Positions 21,731 to 33,909 of a DNA stretch of 64,000 nt are shown here, piece after piece. This DNA comes from Trichaptum fuscoviolaceum. Taxonomy: Eukaryota > Basidiomycota > Agaricomycetes > Hymenochaetales > Trichaptaceae. The DNA lies in the NCBI GenBank assembly GCA_910574455.1, contig CAJSYZ010000005.1, forward strand, positions 2,046,001 through 2,110,000. The letters are read 5' to 3'. The notes under the pieces are model-generated. The model was given only the letters and a program-made list of their open reading frames with translations. It was not told where the DNA came from and did not search any database. Positions within the stretch are counted from its first letter, which is position 1. Each line of letters begins with the position of its first letter. The translations under genes and the position numbers were made by a program.

Positions 21731-24700
21731 TCAGTTTTCATCTGAGTCGACACCCATCTTGCCGATGTGATTCACTGCATCGTCAAATTGCTGGAAGGTG
21801 AACCCATAGTAGTCTCGTAACTTAGCGCGAATGTCCCTCAGCCTATACTGGTAAAGCGTGGGATCAGGGTGTGCTAGAACAGAAACAGAGTAGCGGTGAG
21901 TTTGCATATCTTCAAAGAAAATGCTATAAACTTACGCTTGTGGAACGTCACGGACTAAAATAAGAAAGCATTGAAAAATATGATTAAAGCATTTACGAAT
22001 AGCAAAACGTGATACATACTCTGTCATTTGGGTTCGGGGGATCGAACCGTACGCTAGAGCCTGCGGTACTAGGATCGTATGAAAAGCCTAGCTCACGCAT
22101 GACCTACACTCGCATGTAAGATTTTTGGCTACAGAGTATTATGATTAAAGACATCTCACCTGCAAGAACTGCTCCCACTTCACATTGCCCTTCTTGTCTT
22201 GGGCTGACGCGCCAAACACCTTTCTCGCAATGGCACTCGTCTTGTTCTTGAGTCTCCCAAAGATCGCATTATAGCTTTCCTTCGAGTCTTTCTCCTCAGC
22301 CTCCTTCGGACCACTGCCAAAGCGGTTGAACAACCTCTTCCTGCCCTCCTTTGGCTCAGGGTCATGTTCCGGACGCGTTTTAACTTTCGACTTAATCTGA
22401 TCGAGCCCTACTTCGGCAAGATATTTGCGAGCTGACTCCGCTTTATGTTCGGCGGGCAGCAAAGAGATGGTAGACCCGAACGCAGTCGTACCCGATAAAC
22501 CCGAGTGAACTGAGGGTGCTTTAGGCGCAGAAGCTTGTTTCTTGTCGATCTTAGGGCTGGAAGGTGAAGAAGATGTATTAGCCTCAGCGCGGAGCGGAGT
22601 TTGAGCAGGGGTGGGTGAAGTCGGCGTCTCGGCGCTTTCATTCGTTTCAGTCGTAGTCTTTTTCTTCTTCTTTGGCTTCTTCTTCTTTTTCTTCTTATCT
22701 TTCTGACCTTCATCGCTTTCATCATCCGCATCCTCGACAGTCGCTTTCTTAGACTGTGTATCGGCAGGTTCTAAGTATACGATATTTAAAAGTTAGATAT
22801 TTCAGGGTAATCGTTAGAGCGGAACCCTGGTGATCACATACTTTCTGTGGCGGGTTTTGGTTTAGCTGCTGATTTCTTCGCCTTCGACGTTGTCGTCTTT
22901 CCATCCGTCCGCAATGCCGAACTCGAAGAGAACATTCGACCTGTGCGAAAAAAAATAGACCCTTGAGTTCCGCTTCAAACACAAAAGGATAAACACTGCA
23001 CCTCTAAGCTTGCCCAGAAGGTTTAAGAACGGATTGTTCTTTCTCTCTTTGGCATACTTATCAGTACTGTCAGGTGGGAGGTCGAAGATCTCTGGCATTT
23101 CTGCGAAGATATTCATGGCTTGTCTATATTGCTTCCTCAAATCCTCCTCCTCATCGAAATCACCGCCATCCTCCTCGTCAAAGTCATCATCATCATCACC
23201 ATCGGAGTCATCATCTTGATCAGTATCTGATAGATAGTCGTCATCGACTTCCTCGTCCTCTGAATCGGAAACCTCCAGAAGCCCGGGCATGGAATCACCC
23301 GAATCGTAGTCTTCTTCGCCATTCTGCGTAATTGCAAGAGGCTTCTTCCTTGGCTGCTCAGCAGTACCACGTTCAATCTCATTGCTAAGGACCTCGGGCG
23401 GAACATACAGAACAGTGAAATGCGGGATGCGATGGCGCACATCAATCAACTGCCAAAGAGCATCTATTTTCTTTCCAGTCTCCTTCAAATAATTCTTTTT
23501 TTTTGCAGACAGTAAGGCGTGAGGCACGAAATATAGGTATCGTTAAAAGATCTGTACTTACAGCTTCAATCTTTTCCCAGATCTTATCGAGAGCCCTCTG
23601 AGTTTTCAGGTTCATGATCGGGAAGACATGGTTTACGAAGGGCGAAATTTCTAGCGCGGCCTTGATAGACTTTTCTTGAGCTTCCTCCCACTGAACAAAT
23701 TCAGCGTATTCTCCAAGATCCTCTGTCATTTGTATCTCTCCATCTGCAGCAAGAAGAGGCATCTCCACCATATCCAACAGCCTGACTGCTTCCTGTAAAA
23801 ATACTTTAGTTTACAAGCTCCTAAAACAATATCAGGAGAAGCACAAACAGCCAAGTCTCCAACTGTATCCCACATTATCTGTGGACAGCGTTTTAGTTCC
23901 CTTGGAGTCTCCTGCTCGACAGTGTTCAGAATATGATACAGCGCCTGAGGGCTATATTCAGATCCCGGGAGACAAAGTTCAACTATCGCAGAGTCCAGGT
24001 AAGACTTGTTGAGATCGCGGAGTTCTGCAATATCAAAGCTCATATGCCCCTTTGCATCGGTTGAAGCCTTAAAGTACTTGTGATAATGCTCTGAATCAAT
24101 TAGTTAGTCTTGCAATATAGAACGCATACAATTCCCAGGTCTACCTGTATTTTGAACAATACTCCGGAGACGTTGCTGAGAAGCGTTAGCGAGCTTCTTG
24201 ATGAGGTTGAATGCGAGAAGATAGACGGTCCGTAATTGATTGTTACTTTTTAGCTGCTGGAGCACCATCTTGTCCTCAAGACCAAGGTTTTCAAGATATT
24301 TGAGACTCTCATAAACGATAGTCCATCCTGATGCCAGCATATATGAATTGTGTACTCTGTGATGTGACATACTGTTAATAAGTCAAGATCATAGATGAAC
24401 ATGTAGTACATACAATATGCCGAACTGATCAGCTACGAATGACGCGCTTTTGAGCAGATCAGCATCCTTCGGATTTATCCTAGGAGGACATTGAGCCTGT
24501 AGCTCCATGCTAAAAATGTTATAGCAAAGGTCGCTCTGATGAAGATGATTTATGATATCGATATAGGCTATTTTCAAAGCATGATCTCAGCCGGATTCGA
24601 CGAGAATATGTAGATCAATTACCGTCCATCTGAGATTGTGCCACTTTCTTCGCTACCTCCATATTGAACGGAGCACGTACCGCGCCTTGGGCACCTGAGT

Positions 24701-25052
24701 AAACTTTTAGCAAGATGCAGCCACTGATGGACAGGACCAATCATACTATCCGAGAAGGCTTGCTTCCTTGCTTCCTTTGCCTTCATCATTTCGTCCTCTT
24801 GAGCGTACGGTTGAGTTGAGCGGCAATTGAGTTATACCGAGAATATACGACATTACCTGCAATTTGTTCCATCTTCTCTCTCCCACTGATCTTCGTCAAT
24901 TGGCCCCCACCCTTGGCATTCCGAAGCTGCAATGCCCGCAATGTAGACGGCAACAACACTGCCCGCTCCTTCTCACTCTTCGTTTGTGCATGTACTGACT
25001 GATTGCCTTTGCGCGCGACGGCGCGCGTATCCGGAATCACTTTCAATGCCAT
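21731..25052 (-). CDS. large conserved fungal protein with C-terminal HicA-like domain
   Basis: The function is unknown. The product starts MALKVIPDTRAVARKGNQS (25052) and has at least a dozen introns. The central part is helical, with conserved-looking segments such as RDLNKSYLDSAIVELCLPG (about 24000) and LYHILNTVEQETPREL. It is followed by a very acidic Asp/Glu run (about 23280-23150), a KKKKKKPKK-type basic block (about 22690) and a C-terminal domain. That last domain reads WEQFLQVMRELGF, AGSSVRFDPP, RSVTFHKPHPDPTL, LRDIRAKLRDYYGF and resembles the HicA/YcfA dsRBD-like fold that also ends the ascomycete 'Ipa protein' family: same order of G-S-x-x-x-F-x-P, H-x-P-H-P-x-P, and L-R-x-I. The HicA catalytic His position seems to be Ser (GSS). 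Stop at 21731-21733. Homology is by eye. Confidence 0.7.
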
Positions 25053-25962
25053 GATGCCACAGGCAAGAGGGGTTGCAGTGTCGAAGAAGCAAGAACAGGG
25101 TTGTCTCAAATTTATGCGTGTCGCGTCAACAAATGCAAATAAGCTTCAAGTTTACGCCCACTCCGAGTCCGGGCTAATGTTTCCAGCTTCGAATGCTCTT
25201 GTCTTGTCTCTATGAAATTAGAATACAAGCTCACCATCTGGTGTCCAGCATAAGCGAGTCCACTACCTCTGGCTCTATCAAAGCATCCGAATAAAGCTTT
25301 CAACAATCCGTTGTGTTTAAGTCTATTGGCGCGTTAATTGATGTGTCGCGTCCACTCGGAGTTCACGTGTTGTAGTATGTTCGTCAATGCCGTCGAATGA
25401 TGATAATTACCGAGAACGTCTGCGTTGCTCAATTCATATGAGGAGCATCTGCGCATAAAGATAGGCGCATTTTCTTGGCAATGTTGCTACGGACGTCACT
25501 GATAGCTACTTGGATAGTTTGGATAGTTTGGATAGACAGATGCCGTACCTTGAATTGCACGGATTTGGTTACCCGACAACGCCGTTTGTAGTATTTCGCT
25601 ACACTTTTAGTACACTTGCTTACCTTTTGCTACATAATTTTAAACTCCGATTGACTGCCAATAATGATGTTCGTTTCATGGCAACTGTGTTCGTTGCCCA
25701 CGCCGTTTCTCTTTTCTAGTCCGCACACGAACAGGCCTTCGAGTTGCACTCAGGCCACCACGCTCTCTCTTCTCTCTCGCTTGCTTCATTTTCACCTTCA
25801 ACCACATCCAACTCGAGTTGAGCTGTGCTCTTCATCGTTCCTTTGTCTCCGGTCGCTCGTCAGACGCATTTAGTTCTTCAAGCTTTCTCGTCGCAAGTCG
25901 TCTCTCAAGCCGGGCTTACTCCTCCATATCCTTCTTGTCTCTCCGTCTCCTGAACATCACTA
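25053..25962. other. divergent intergenic region with short tandem repeat
   Basis: 910 bp between the divergent starts of the HicA-like-domain gene and the membrane-protein gene. It contains three copies of a 9-bp unit, TTGGATAG(T/A), at 25510-25536. The last 200 bp before 25963 are C/T-rich, as is usual in a 5' leader. No gene seen. Confidence 0.5.
25510..25536 (+). repeat. 9-bp tandem repeat x3
   Basis: Units TTGGATAGT, TTGGATAGT, TTGGATAGA in the divergent intergenic region. Confidence 0.85.
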
Positions 25963-26606
25963 TGGGAAATCTCATCTGGCACGATTTAGCTAGATTTATT
26001 TCTCTCGCGGCGTCAATTTGTACGTTCAACTGCTACATGGAATTCGAACCACATTGACTTATTTTGGAATCTTTCAGATGGCGTCTGGGCTGGTTACTGG
26101 GGCATATTCTATCGCAAGTTCTTCTGGGACTTCGTTGGTGGTACTTTGCGTGACCCAGGAGGAATGCAGTAAGTCGCATTGTTTGGGCCATGCAATCCCA
26201 CATTCTCACCAGAATCACGTCGCACGCGAATAGGGCACCGAAGAGTGCAGCAATCTTCATCACGCTGATTGTCAAGGCTCCTATCGTCCAGGTCATCGTC
26301 ATGGTCACTGGTTTGACACTTCTAGCCTTGGAATGGCCGCTTCCAATCGTCAAGAAGATGTCTATACACCGCGCCCTTGTCCTTCGTCCTATTTTACTTC
26401 TGATTCAGACGTTCTTTGCGATTCTGTTCTATCAGGTATGTGTGGTTCGCAATCTCTTAGAAATGTAGTTCATTGTCTATTTTCCAAAGGGCACGAACTG
26501 TGCATTGTACTCGTTCGTGGCAGCTCTCGCGTATAGTCGAGCTCTTGCGCTGGGTGAAGTGATGGAAGAGGCAAAGGAGAACAAGGGGAGAGGAGGACGA
26601 GCTTAG
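25963..26606 (+). CDS. conserved fungal integral membrane protein (DUF7727-like)
   Basis: Four exons. The spliced product begins MGNLIWHDLARFISLAAS, continues IYGVWAGYWGIFYRKFFWDF and VGGTLRDPGGMQAPKSAAIF, has two long hydrophobic segments (ITLIVKAPIVQVIVMVTGLT and PILLLIQTFFAILFYQ) and ends AYSRALALGEVMEEAKENKG before TAG at 26604-26606. This matches a small fungal family of four-helix membrane proteins of unknown function that I believe is catalogued as DUF7727; the identifier is from memory. Splice sites are all clear: the donor after GCGTCAATTT with acceptor before ATGGCGTC, the donor GTAAGTCGC at about 26168, and the donor GTATGTGTGG at about 26434. Reaction or partner unknown. Confidence 0.8.
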
Positions 26607-27577
26607 TATCGTGCGTCTAACCTGTCGATCAGGAGATTTCTTAGCAGACCGGTTTCTGCCTTCTTTTCTTTCAATCGACAAGCATAGTGCAGTTGTTCAA
26701 TTCATTCATTGTTTTTTTAACTTCATTTTACACCATTTTTTTCAGGCAAAACGAATCCCATTGTTATTGTCTTTTCTTGCGAGAGGGAGGAGAGTAATGT
26801 ACTCCACGTCCCCGTTCCGTTTACGTGACTACTTCGGCCATTGTTTTCTTGTGTCTTACTTAGCGTCTTGCAGTGAAGCCGCATTGTGGCTCGCAGGTTT
26901 GTTTTCTCTAGCTGTAGCCCATACACACCCATCCCATCAACGATATTCCATGCATTATCTGTCTCTGTTCTCATCGTTGCTGTTGCCAATAGCGAAGAGG
27001 TGTGATGCTTCCACGGTCGATTTTGAGGCGGCGAATCCCTGAGACCAAAATAAAATACGCAATCTACGTGATGTGCATCATGATTTCGTCGTTTCTGGGT
27101 CTTCAACCACACGAGCACATCCCGCCTAGTGGGCTGGGCATTCCCAACAGCCATATAACAGCTGGACTTTTACAATTCTGCGCAGAAGTCTGGCAGCTAG
27201 CCGTACGTACGTACGGCGTACACAGTCCTCGACGTTGACGACAAAGTTTGCATTGCAAAGGAGGTCGCAAAACACCAATATGGCATCCTCAATTATTTCT
27301 CAAGTCGGGGATCGCTTTGATCAAGCCCGAACATCCGGAGACCTGTTCTTCTTTCCCTCGACGATTCACCATCATCAGGAGGCGGGCGTCGAGGTACATA
27401 CCATCTGTCCATCCAGAACCGTCGACTATCAGCTGATCTACGTTCAATTTGATGTCTGTGGGCGGCGACTGTTTGCGATATGATGATGCTACATGGTTGC
27501 CGTGTACTGTATGATTCACAACTCAAATGGCTGTCCTCTTTCCTGGATGATGGGATGAATACACGCATGCGCTTATA
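26607..27577. other. intergenic, no supported gene
   Basis: 971 bp between two plus-strand genes. A 16-bp palindrome lies at 27201-27216. Overlapping frames on both strands show no family motif. Confidence 0.5.
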
Positions 27578-28771
27578 ATGTCGAAAACGTTGGTGACGGC
27601 GATGATGGTGTGCCGACAGTTTGAAATCCGTCTGTGCCCAGCTCTGCAGAAGAAGCCCAAACTACCGACGCCGCATTTCGATGATCAGTCAGGTACTGAC
27701 ACGACGAGGAAGGGCGATCTAACGAATGAACGAAGCAAATCCGATCCATTTGCGCCGCCATACATTCAGAATTTATTGATAGGCGAGTTGAAGGATGAGG
27801 ATGAGGGTGTGGAATATGTCATTCTTGTAAGTCCTCATTTCAGGTCTAAATGTTGTCGAGCAATACGCCAACGGCAATGAGAGGTATAGCTCAACAAGTT
27901 CTCGGTTGTGCCGAGCCATTTCTTGTTGATCCCTAAAGGTGGTTGTTTATGCTACCATTACGAAAGTTGACTATATGCTAATGTGCTACTCATGTTCAAG
28001 AGTACAGATCGCAAACAACTCCTCTATATCCATCTGAGCTAGTGCAGATCTTTCTTATCCTCGATGCTGCTCGTAAGGCCGCAAAGCGTTTCTTTGCATT
28101 CTACAATTGTACGTGTAGTTTTCAGCTTTGTTTATTTCCACGTACTGACTAGTCGTGTGTTGAAGGTGGTGACCGCAGTGGTGCAAGTCAACATCACAAG
28201 CATGTTCAGTTCATGCCAGTAGAAGATGATGGTCCACCGATCGAGAAGGTCGCAAGAACGGTTAAACTTGAATCCGACTGTATGCGCTTCCTACATTTTT
28301 CACTCTTTCCGCAGATATTAAAGCGCCTGACCAGTGAAAGCATTCACACTCAATTCCCTTCCCTACGCAACGCATGTCCGCCGGCTTCCATCCTCGCTCT
28401 CCTCATCCACCTCACGCGAGGAACTCGAGGATACGCTCGGGCAGGCCTTCATGACGCTGCTCGACCTGACGTTCTCCACTATGCGGCACGACACGTCGCA
28501 GCCGGTCGGGCGTCCGTCGTACAACGTGATCCTGACGCTCCAGCACATGTTCCTTGTCCCTCGGGGCGCGGAGGAGCATGTGCTCGCGGAGACGGGAGAC
28601 TCGCTGAGCGTCAACGCGCTCGGGTTCGCCGGGATGCTGCTCGTGAAGAGCGAGCGCGAGCTGGCGGCAGTGAAGAAGGAAGGTGTGGTGACGATTCTTA
28701 GGAGTGTGGGCTTGCCGAACGTGCATGATCAGCAGATCCAGGAGGCACATGAGACGGACCAGCCGGTGTAG
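27578..28771 (+). CDS. APA2: diadenosine tetraphosphate phosphorylase / ATP adenylyltransferase (Apa1/Apa2 type)
   Basis: Cleaves Ap4A with phosphate to ATP and ADP and so controls dinucleoside polyphosphate levels; cytosolic. Spliced product: MSKTLVTAMMVCRQFEI..., then LNKFSVVPSHFLLIPK (about 27891-27938), SELVQIFLILDAARKAAKRF, and the HIT-like catalytic block NCGDRSGASQHHKHVQFMP (about 28108-28215), with H-x-H-x-Q. The last exon from about 28333 gives LKAFTLNSLPYATHVRRL and YNVILTLQHMFLVPR, the C-terminal domain of the family, ending DQPV and TAG at 28769-28771. Five or so exons with canonical sites. The last exon is much richer in G+C than its flanks, which suggests strong codon bias. An antisense frame of 127 codons is a shadow. 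Confidence 0.9.
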
Positions 28772-30095
28772 ACATGGAAGGTCGTGGAGGTGCACTGCGA
28801 TGCAAAAGCAGGAGATCGTGGCTTTCGGAACACGCCTGTGGGTCGGATTGATAACGATTCGTATGTATTGGATTATCGATTGTATCGTTCACAAATGATG
28901 AGTTTTCCATACTACTTTCTCTTGTTATCGCTATCTACTCCTATCCACAAATCCTACTATATTCACCGCGAGTCTATCGTCCAGCTTGCCAAATTGGAGA
29001 CAAGAAGCAAAGAGATGTCGATCATTAAATACTAGGTTAAGCAACGCCGACGGTCCGAACGATCGATATCCGACGCGTTTGTATATGAAGATTTTCGATT
29101 CGTCCGCAAGAAAGAACACATGAGCCTACCCGGAAATCAAAGGCACACAGTAAGAAAAATTCCGAATGCTCATGTTCCGTACCGCACGGCCGTTGCTTTC
29201 ATCAACAGCAAGCAACATGGTTCCGCGTTCCCGCAGGGGCAGTGGATTCGGTACACCTCCTGACGAGACATATCGCACCGCTGTAGCTGCGCGTTCACAT
29301 ATTGAACGAAATGGACACACGTTTGCGTTGAGATGGGCACTCAATTTAACTGCTGACGTGCTATGACTTGAGATGAGTTGTTTCATGGCACAGTCGAGTC
29401 AAAAGTCATTGCTTCTGCGATGCAGCAGGGAATGCACTAAAAAGAATGCTTTAGTCGAAGAAGAGCAACATGTGAGTCAGTCATTACACTTTTTTATGGG
29501 ATGGGAACCAAGCGGAATCATGATATATGTACCAGATTGTAACCGTGGGAACTGGAAAGTGTAATGGACCGGGTAGGACGGTTTATTGTCGGGTGTGTAC
29601 ATGGTGAGAATAAAATCACGCCTGCCAAAAAATTGCTCCTTTCCCTTCCTTCTTGTACCTCGACGCCTCCGTCCTCCCTTTGCTGCTCTATCTCTTCAAC
29701 AATCTATGACCTGCATCCACCCAGTGTATGTTCTCTTTACTTTCGCTTGCTCGACGTCGGCGATGCTCACAGTCTTCTAGTATAAGACTACAGGTTAACA
29801 GAATTCATTTCGGACCGCTTGCACTCTTCCGTGTCGACGTCGACAGGCCCCCTTAGGATCACCCAGCCTCGTCCAACATTCTCAGCTCTAGCTTCAAGCT
29901 ACACTGCCAACTCATGGGATAAATCCGCCTCGTACTTAGAGAGGTTGTCTGCATCGGATACCCTATAGACTTCCCGACATCTTAGCAAAAACGAAAGAAA
30001 AATACAATTTACTAGACGACAAAGGCTGCCACTGCTATCACTAATCCACATTTTCTTCCCTGTTTCCTACACCCTATCCAGTAGTATCATTCAAT
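28772..30095. other. intergenic, no supported gene
   Basis: 1.3 kb between the Ap4A phosphorylase and the next plus-strand gene. A C/T-rich stretch with TATAAG at about 29782-29787 lies about 300 bp before the next start. Nothing else is recognised. Confidence 0.45.
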
Positions 30096-31752
30096 ATGTA
30101 CGCTCTGAAGACCCCTGCGTTCTTGCGGCCAGCCAGCAGGCCCTCGTCTCCAGCCCCAGCGCCACCCACAGTCGGCGTCATTGGGGAGAGTGGCGCAGAC
30201 CGACCGTCTCGCCCTCTCACAAAGCTGTCTCTCGCGCACTTCAGTAGGAAGCCATCTCCAGCACCGACTGCGAAGACGTCGCCAACCCCTCTTGTCCAGG
30301 ACGGGTCGTATCTCGAGTCCCTTGGCCTAAAGCTTAGCGAGGCGATAGCGAAAGCTCTTGCTCAGCCGCAGAACGGTGTTGGAGCGGGCGATGTGTTGAA
30401 CGGAAAGCGTCCTATCCCCGCAGGAAGAGGGCGTGCACTGGGAGAGCTCATTGCTGCGTGCGTAGCGAACAAAATTGGCATCGGGTATGTCTGACATGAC
30501 TCTGTTTTTTAGTGAGTTGCGTGCAAGTCAAGGCAAAGTTCATTTGCAGCGTGCTATTCTCAGGCTACTCCATAGACCGCTCTCGGTTCTGATCACCAAT
30601 CTTTCCTCGCTTCTTCTCCCCTTGCTATCATCTTCGCAGTTCCTTGTGCCCCCGGCCCCGTCCGCGCAGATACCAAATCCGGGCCCGACACAGGCGCACG
30701 CACTGGCGGTTGCCAACTTCGCGGGCGAATTGTTGGATTGCCTTGACGAACTGGATCTGGACTCTATTCATGATCACAGGGGAGATGGCCTTGGTTCTGT
30801 TAGGGAGAATCTTGTGTCGCTGATCAACAGAGTTGTAAACCCACTCATTGATGGTCTGAAGGGAGAACTTCTTCCTCTGATTCAGCAGTTAGAAGTCGTG
30901 AATCCGGCTTCCCTCACCTCGGTCTCTGCGAAATCATTGGGGAGCAAGCTTGGTGCAAATCAGCACCCATCCATTGCATCGTTACAGACACTGATGCCAA
31001 TCTACGCGAAGGCGCTCGGACGGTACACGGGTGCAAAGTGCATGCAATCTACACTTGCGGCTTTCCTTATTTCAGCCATCTGGCGCGCGCTTGTTGCTCT
31101 CTCGCACAGGCCGTCCAGTCCGCGATCGCGCTCAAATTCTGTGTCAGCGACGTCCGCCGTGTCCACCGTGGCTACTTCGAAGAAACGGCTTGGGTTCTCT
31201 TCAACACCACCGTCGACACCGCCACCTAGCCGCTTCACAATGAAGCTACCTGGTTCGCGACCTCCATCTCCGTCGCACGTTTTCATCCCGAACGCGGCCT
31301 CAGATGCGCGGGTGCTGTACGACTTGCTTAGTCTTCTGCCGAAACCCGCGCCTACCGATGAGACGAACCGCGTTGCGCGGGAGGCAGTAGACGAGGCGTT
31401 CGAAGCCCTTGCTGCCCTGACCGCTCTGCTGGGTGCCATCGACTCTGGTGCAGAGACTCGGGAGGACCTTGATCTCGATCTCCTTACGGAGGGTCTTCCT
31501 GTGCTCATCACTCTCCCTGTACTTCTTCGCTGGTCTGGACACGGGGAGCCTCAGGTGATCCCAGCGATGCTCGGCTTGTCCGAGACGGAGTACCGCGAGG
31601 GCTGTTTGACAGGATTTGGACGTGCAGATGACTGCACGGTAGCCATCGCAGAGCGCATGCTCACCATCCTTCAAAGTGAAGCGCAAGCTTCGGACGATGA
31701 CATGAAGACGAGGATGGTGGTCAACTATTTGGAAGTGAGCCTCTTGCATTGA
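30096..31752 (+). CDS. conserved basidiomycete-type protein of unknown function
   Basis: Two main exons. The first begins MYALKTPAFLRPASRPSSPA, is Ser/Pro-rich and ends in LGELIAA. After an intron of about 54 nt the second starts with ELRASQGKVHLQRAILRLL. The product is largely helical with Leu-rich segments (LSVLITNLSSLLLPLLSSSQ, LAVANFAGELLDCLDELDL) and a Ser/Pro-rich low-complexity insert at about 31105-31290. I recognise no domain. The 3' end is unclear: reading through gives a stop at 31750-31752. A GTGAGC donor at 31735 could instead splice to TCAGTC near 31873, adding a hydrophobic tail (VIPYIFTAILFMLSNVQYY) that ends at TAA 31958-31960, 9 bp from the convergent nucleoside hydrolase. 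The antisense 169-codon frame is a shadow. Confidence 0.65.
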
Positions 31753-31969
31753 CTATCTTCTGTACATTCCATATTGTCCCTTGGTTCACATATGGATCTG
31801 GATTCCGAATGTCTTCCTATTAACGGGTTCATTGCTTCTTTTCCCTTGGTGACGATTTTCAGTTGTATTGCAGTCAGTCATTCCATACATCTTCACTGCT
31901 ATCTTGTTCATGTTGTCGAACGTACAGTATTACATAGTGCACATCGCTGCAGCTTGTTAATTTTATTAT

Positions 31970-33616
31970 TTATTTACCCCAAATTCGTGTGGTCATGGAA
32001 TCGAGGATAGCTTGCGGGCCTGGCGTCCGTGTGATACACGGAACACCTTGGGGACCGGTATGCTCTGTAGCTTTGACCTCGTTTGCGGATTCTACTTGCG
32101 CAGGGACGGAAAGTTCGTGCACTGCGCGCTCGAGTGCTGCCTGTACCTCTGCGCGGTTATCACCAGGCTCGTACGTTGTCGTCTCGTCTCTCCTGTCCAC
32201 AATAAGCATACCTCGCGTGTGCTCCCCGTATCTCTCGACTTGAAACAACCTCCGTCGTGCACCCCAGCCCTCTGTTAGCTTCGGTATCGCACCCGGCTGC
32301 TCATCCTCATGCAATGTAGGGGGGTTTTGCATTGCACACCATACGGCGACGACATCGTGCAGCTCCATAGCATCCTTCCCGAACTCCAACATCACCACCC
32401 TTGTACGCTCGAGGAAGGCGCTGGTAAAGTGGGTCAAGGGGCTTTTGCTATGTTTGTCATTGGGTGGACTATGGGGGTCCTGGAAGTGAGGGTCGATGTG
32501 AGATGCGTAGTATGGGAAGGGCAGCTCATGTGGTGTCGTTATGTCGAGCGGGAGGATGAGTATTCGGGATAAGGGTATGGGCGTCAGCGGAGAGCTAGCG
32601 GATGCGATGAGTAGCTCTTTTACGGCAAATGGGTCGGCGAAATAATTGACTGCATGTAGAAAACGTTCATGTTAATACCAGAGTACTAATGTAGTTCGGA
32701 AGAGATGAGAAACGACGCATACACTCAGCGACCGGACTGGTATTCCCCGGTACGTCTAGCGCACCGCCCATCGATACCACCCGGCCGAGACGCTCGCTAC
32801 ACGTCCGCGGGTCCTTGCGCGCCATCAGTGCGAGGTTCGTCAGTGGTCCGAGGGCGATGTAGGTGACTGCGCGAGGCGGGTGCGCCCGAATGAGGTCAAG
32901 CGCGAGCTCGTCGCCCGGCTTTTCTGTGACTTGCAGATATTGCGCACCGGATCCGGTCGTTATCTCTGGGTGGCGGGTCGATATGTCCCCAAGTCCGTCC
33001 CTACATTATAGGGGACGATATGATTCATCATTAATACAGATTTTGTGGTGTGGTTGAGGTGACGCACCTGCCATGGAAATACTGAGCGCTATGCAGTTCG
33101 CCTTCCAAGGGTCTTTGAGGACCACGGGCAAGGAATGGACGCGAGTCGAAGTTCGGAAATCGCTGACGTTCCTCTGGATACTTCTCGAAGTGTCTTGCGA
33201 GGGTGTCGTATAGCTTGAGTATATTGGCACTTCATCTCTTAAGCTTGTAGTATCGAGCACCACTGACTCCGGGAAGTGCTCACTATGAAGATTCGATATC
33301 AGTGTTCCCTTAAAAACATTGATAACAGTATGAAGTCAGTAAAGCATTTGAGATCGTACTACGTTATCTGTCTCACCGAACGTCACAATAAAGCCTAGAA
33401 TTTCAATTTCTGGTGACGCTAGAGCGAAAAGACTGCGGCAATGCAAATGCACCGTCACACGGGGGTACTTGGATGATGTTGAGCATTATCCGGGGACGCA
33501 CATTGCAATGACATCGTCCACTCCCGGGTCTGTATCAACTTCGGATGCATTCAGTTAGTGGACGGATTGTGCATGTTACAACGTCGGATGTACTAACTTA
33601 TCACCGGGATTGGCAT
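31970..33616 (-). CDS. inosine-uridine preferring nucleoside hydrolase family protein
   Basis: Hydrolyses the N-glycosidic bond of ribonucleosides in purine/pyrimidine salvage; Ca2+-dependent. The start at 33616 gives MPIPVI, and after a short intron VIIDTDPGVDDVIA, the hallmark N-terminal DTDPGVDD Ca2+/ribose-binding motif (about 33535-33505). The following small exons carry the ALFALASPEIEILGFIVT-type core. The last large exon (from about 32437) has LHDVVAVWCAMQNPP, the C-terminal Asp/His substrate region, then a long polar tail that ends RIWGK with the stop at 31970-31972 on the complement. The tail after the core is longer than I expect for bacterial members. Exon joins in the middle (33000-32640) were only partly followed. 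Specific substrate unknown. Confidence 0.82.
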
Positions 33617-33893
33617 TGCAGGTCTAAAACGCCCAGATACTGATCCTCAACTCTCCTTGACTATAAAGTGCAATTTGAGTACAATAGTTTCGAACTCAAA
33701 AGAGATAGGGAAGAAAAGGACGAGATAAGAAGGAACGTAAGCCGACAGACTCGGAGTCCTGGATTACATCACACGCTCAAAATAATAAAGAATAATGGCC
33801 TTTTGTTAACACCAGAACTCAAGAACATATTCTATAAGGTTGTTTTGAACATAACAGTATAATACAGAAAGAATGTATATAGTGTATGTAAAC

Positions 33894-33901
33894 TAAAAAA
33901 A
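33894..33901 (-). terminator. Pol III terminator of tRNA-Leu
   Basis: A run of seven T on the minus strand, 9 nt past the tRNA 3' end. Confidence 0.7.
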
Positions 33902-33909
33902 GTACTCTT

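Noticed and set aside
21731..22465. A bacterial-type HicAB toxin-antitoxin system
   Set aside because: There is no HicB partner, the domain is the last part of a large intron-rich eukaryotic protein, and the catalytic His position seems changed.
31002..31511. 169-codon minus-strand frame
   Set aside because: Antisense to the conserved unknown gene at 30096-31752, which has better start, splice and composition evidence.
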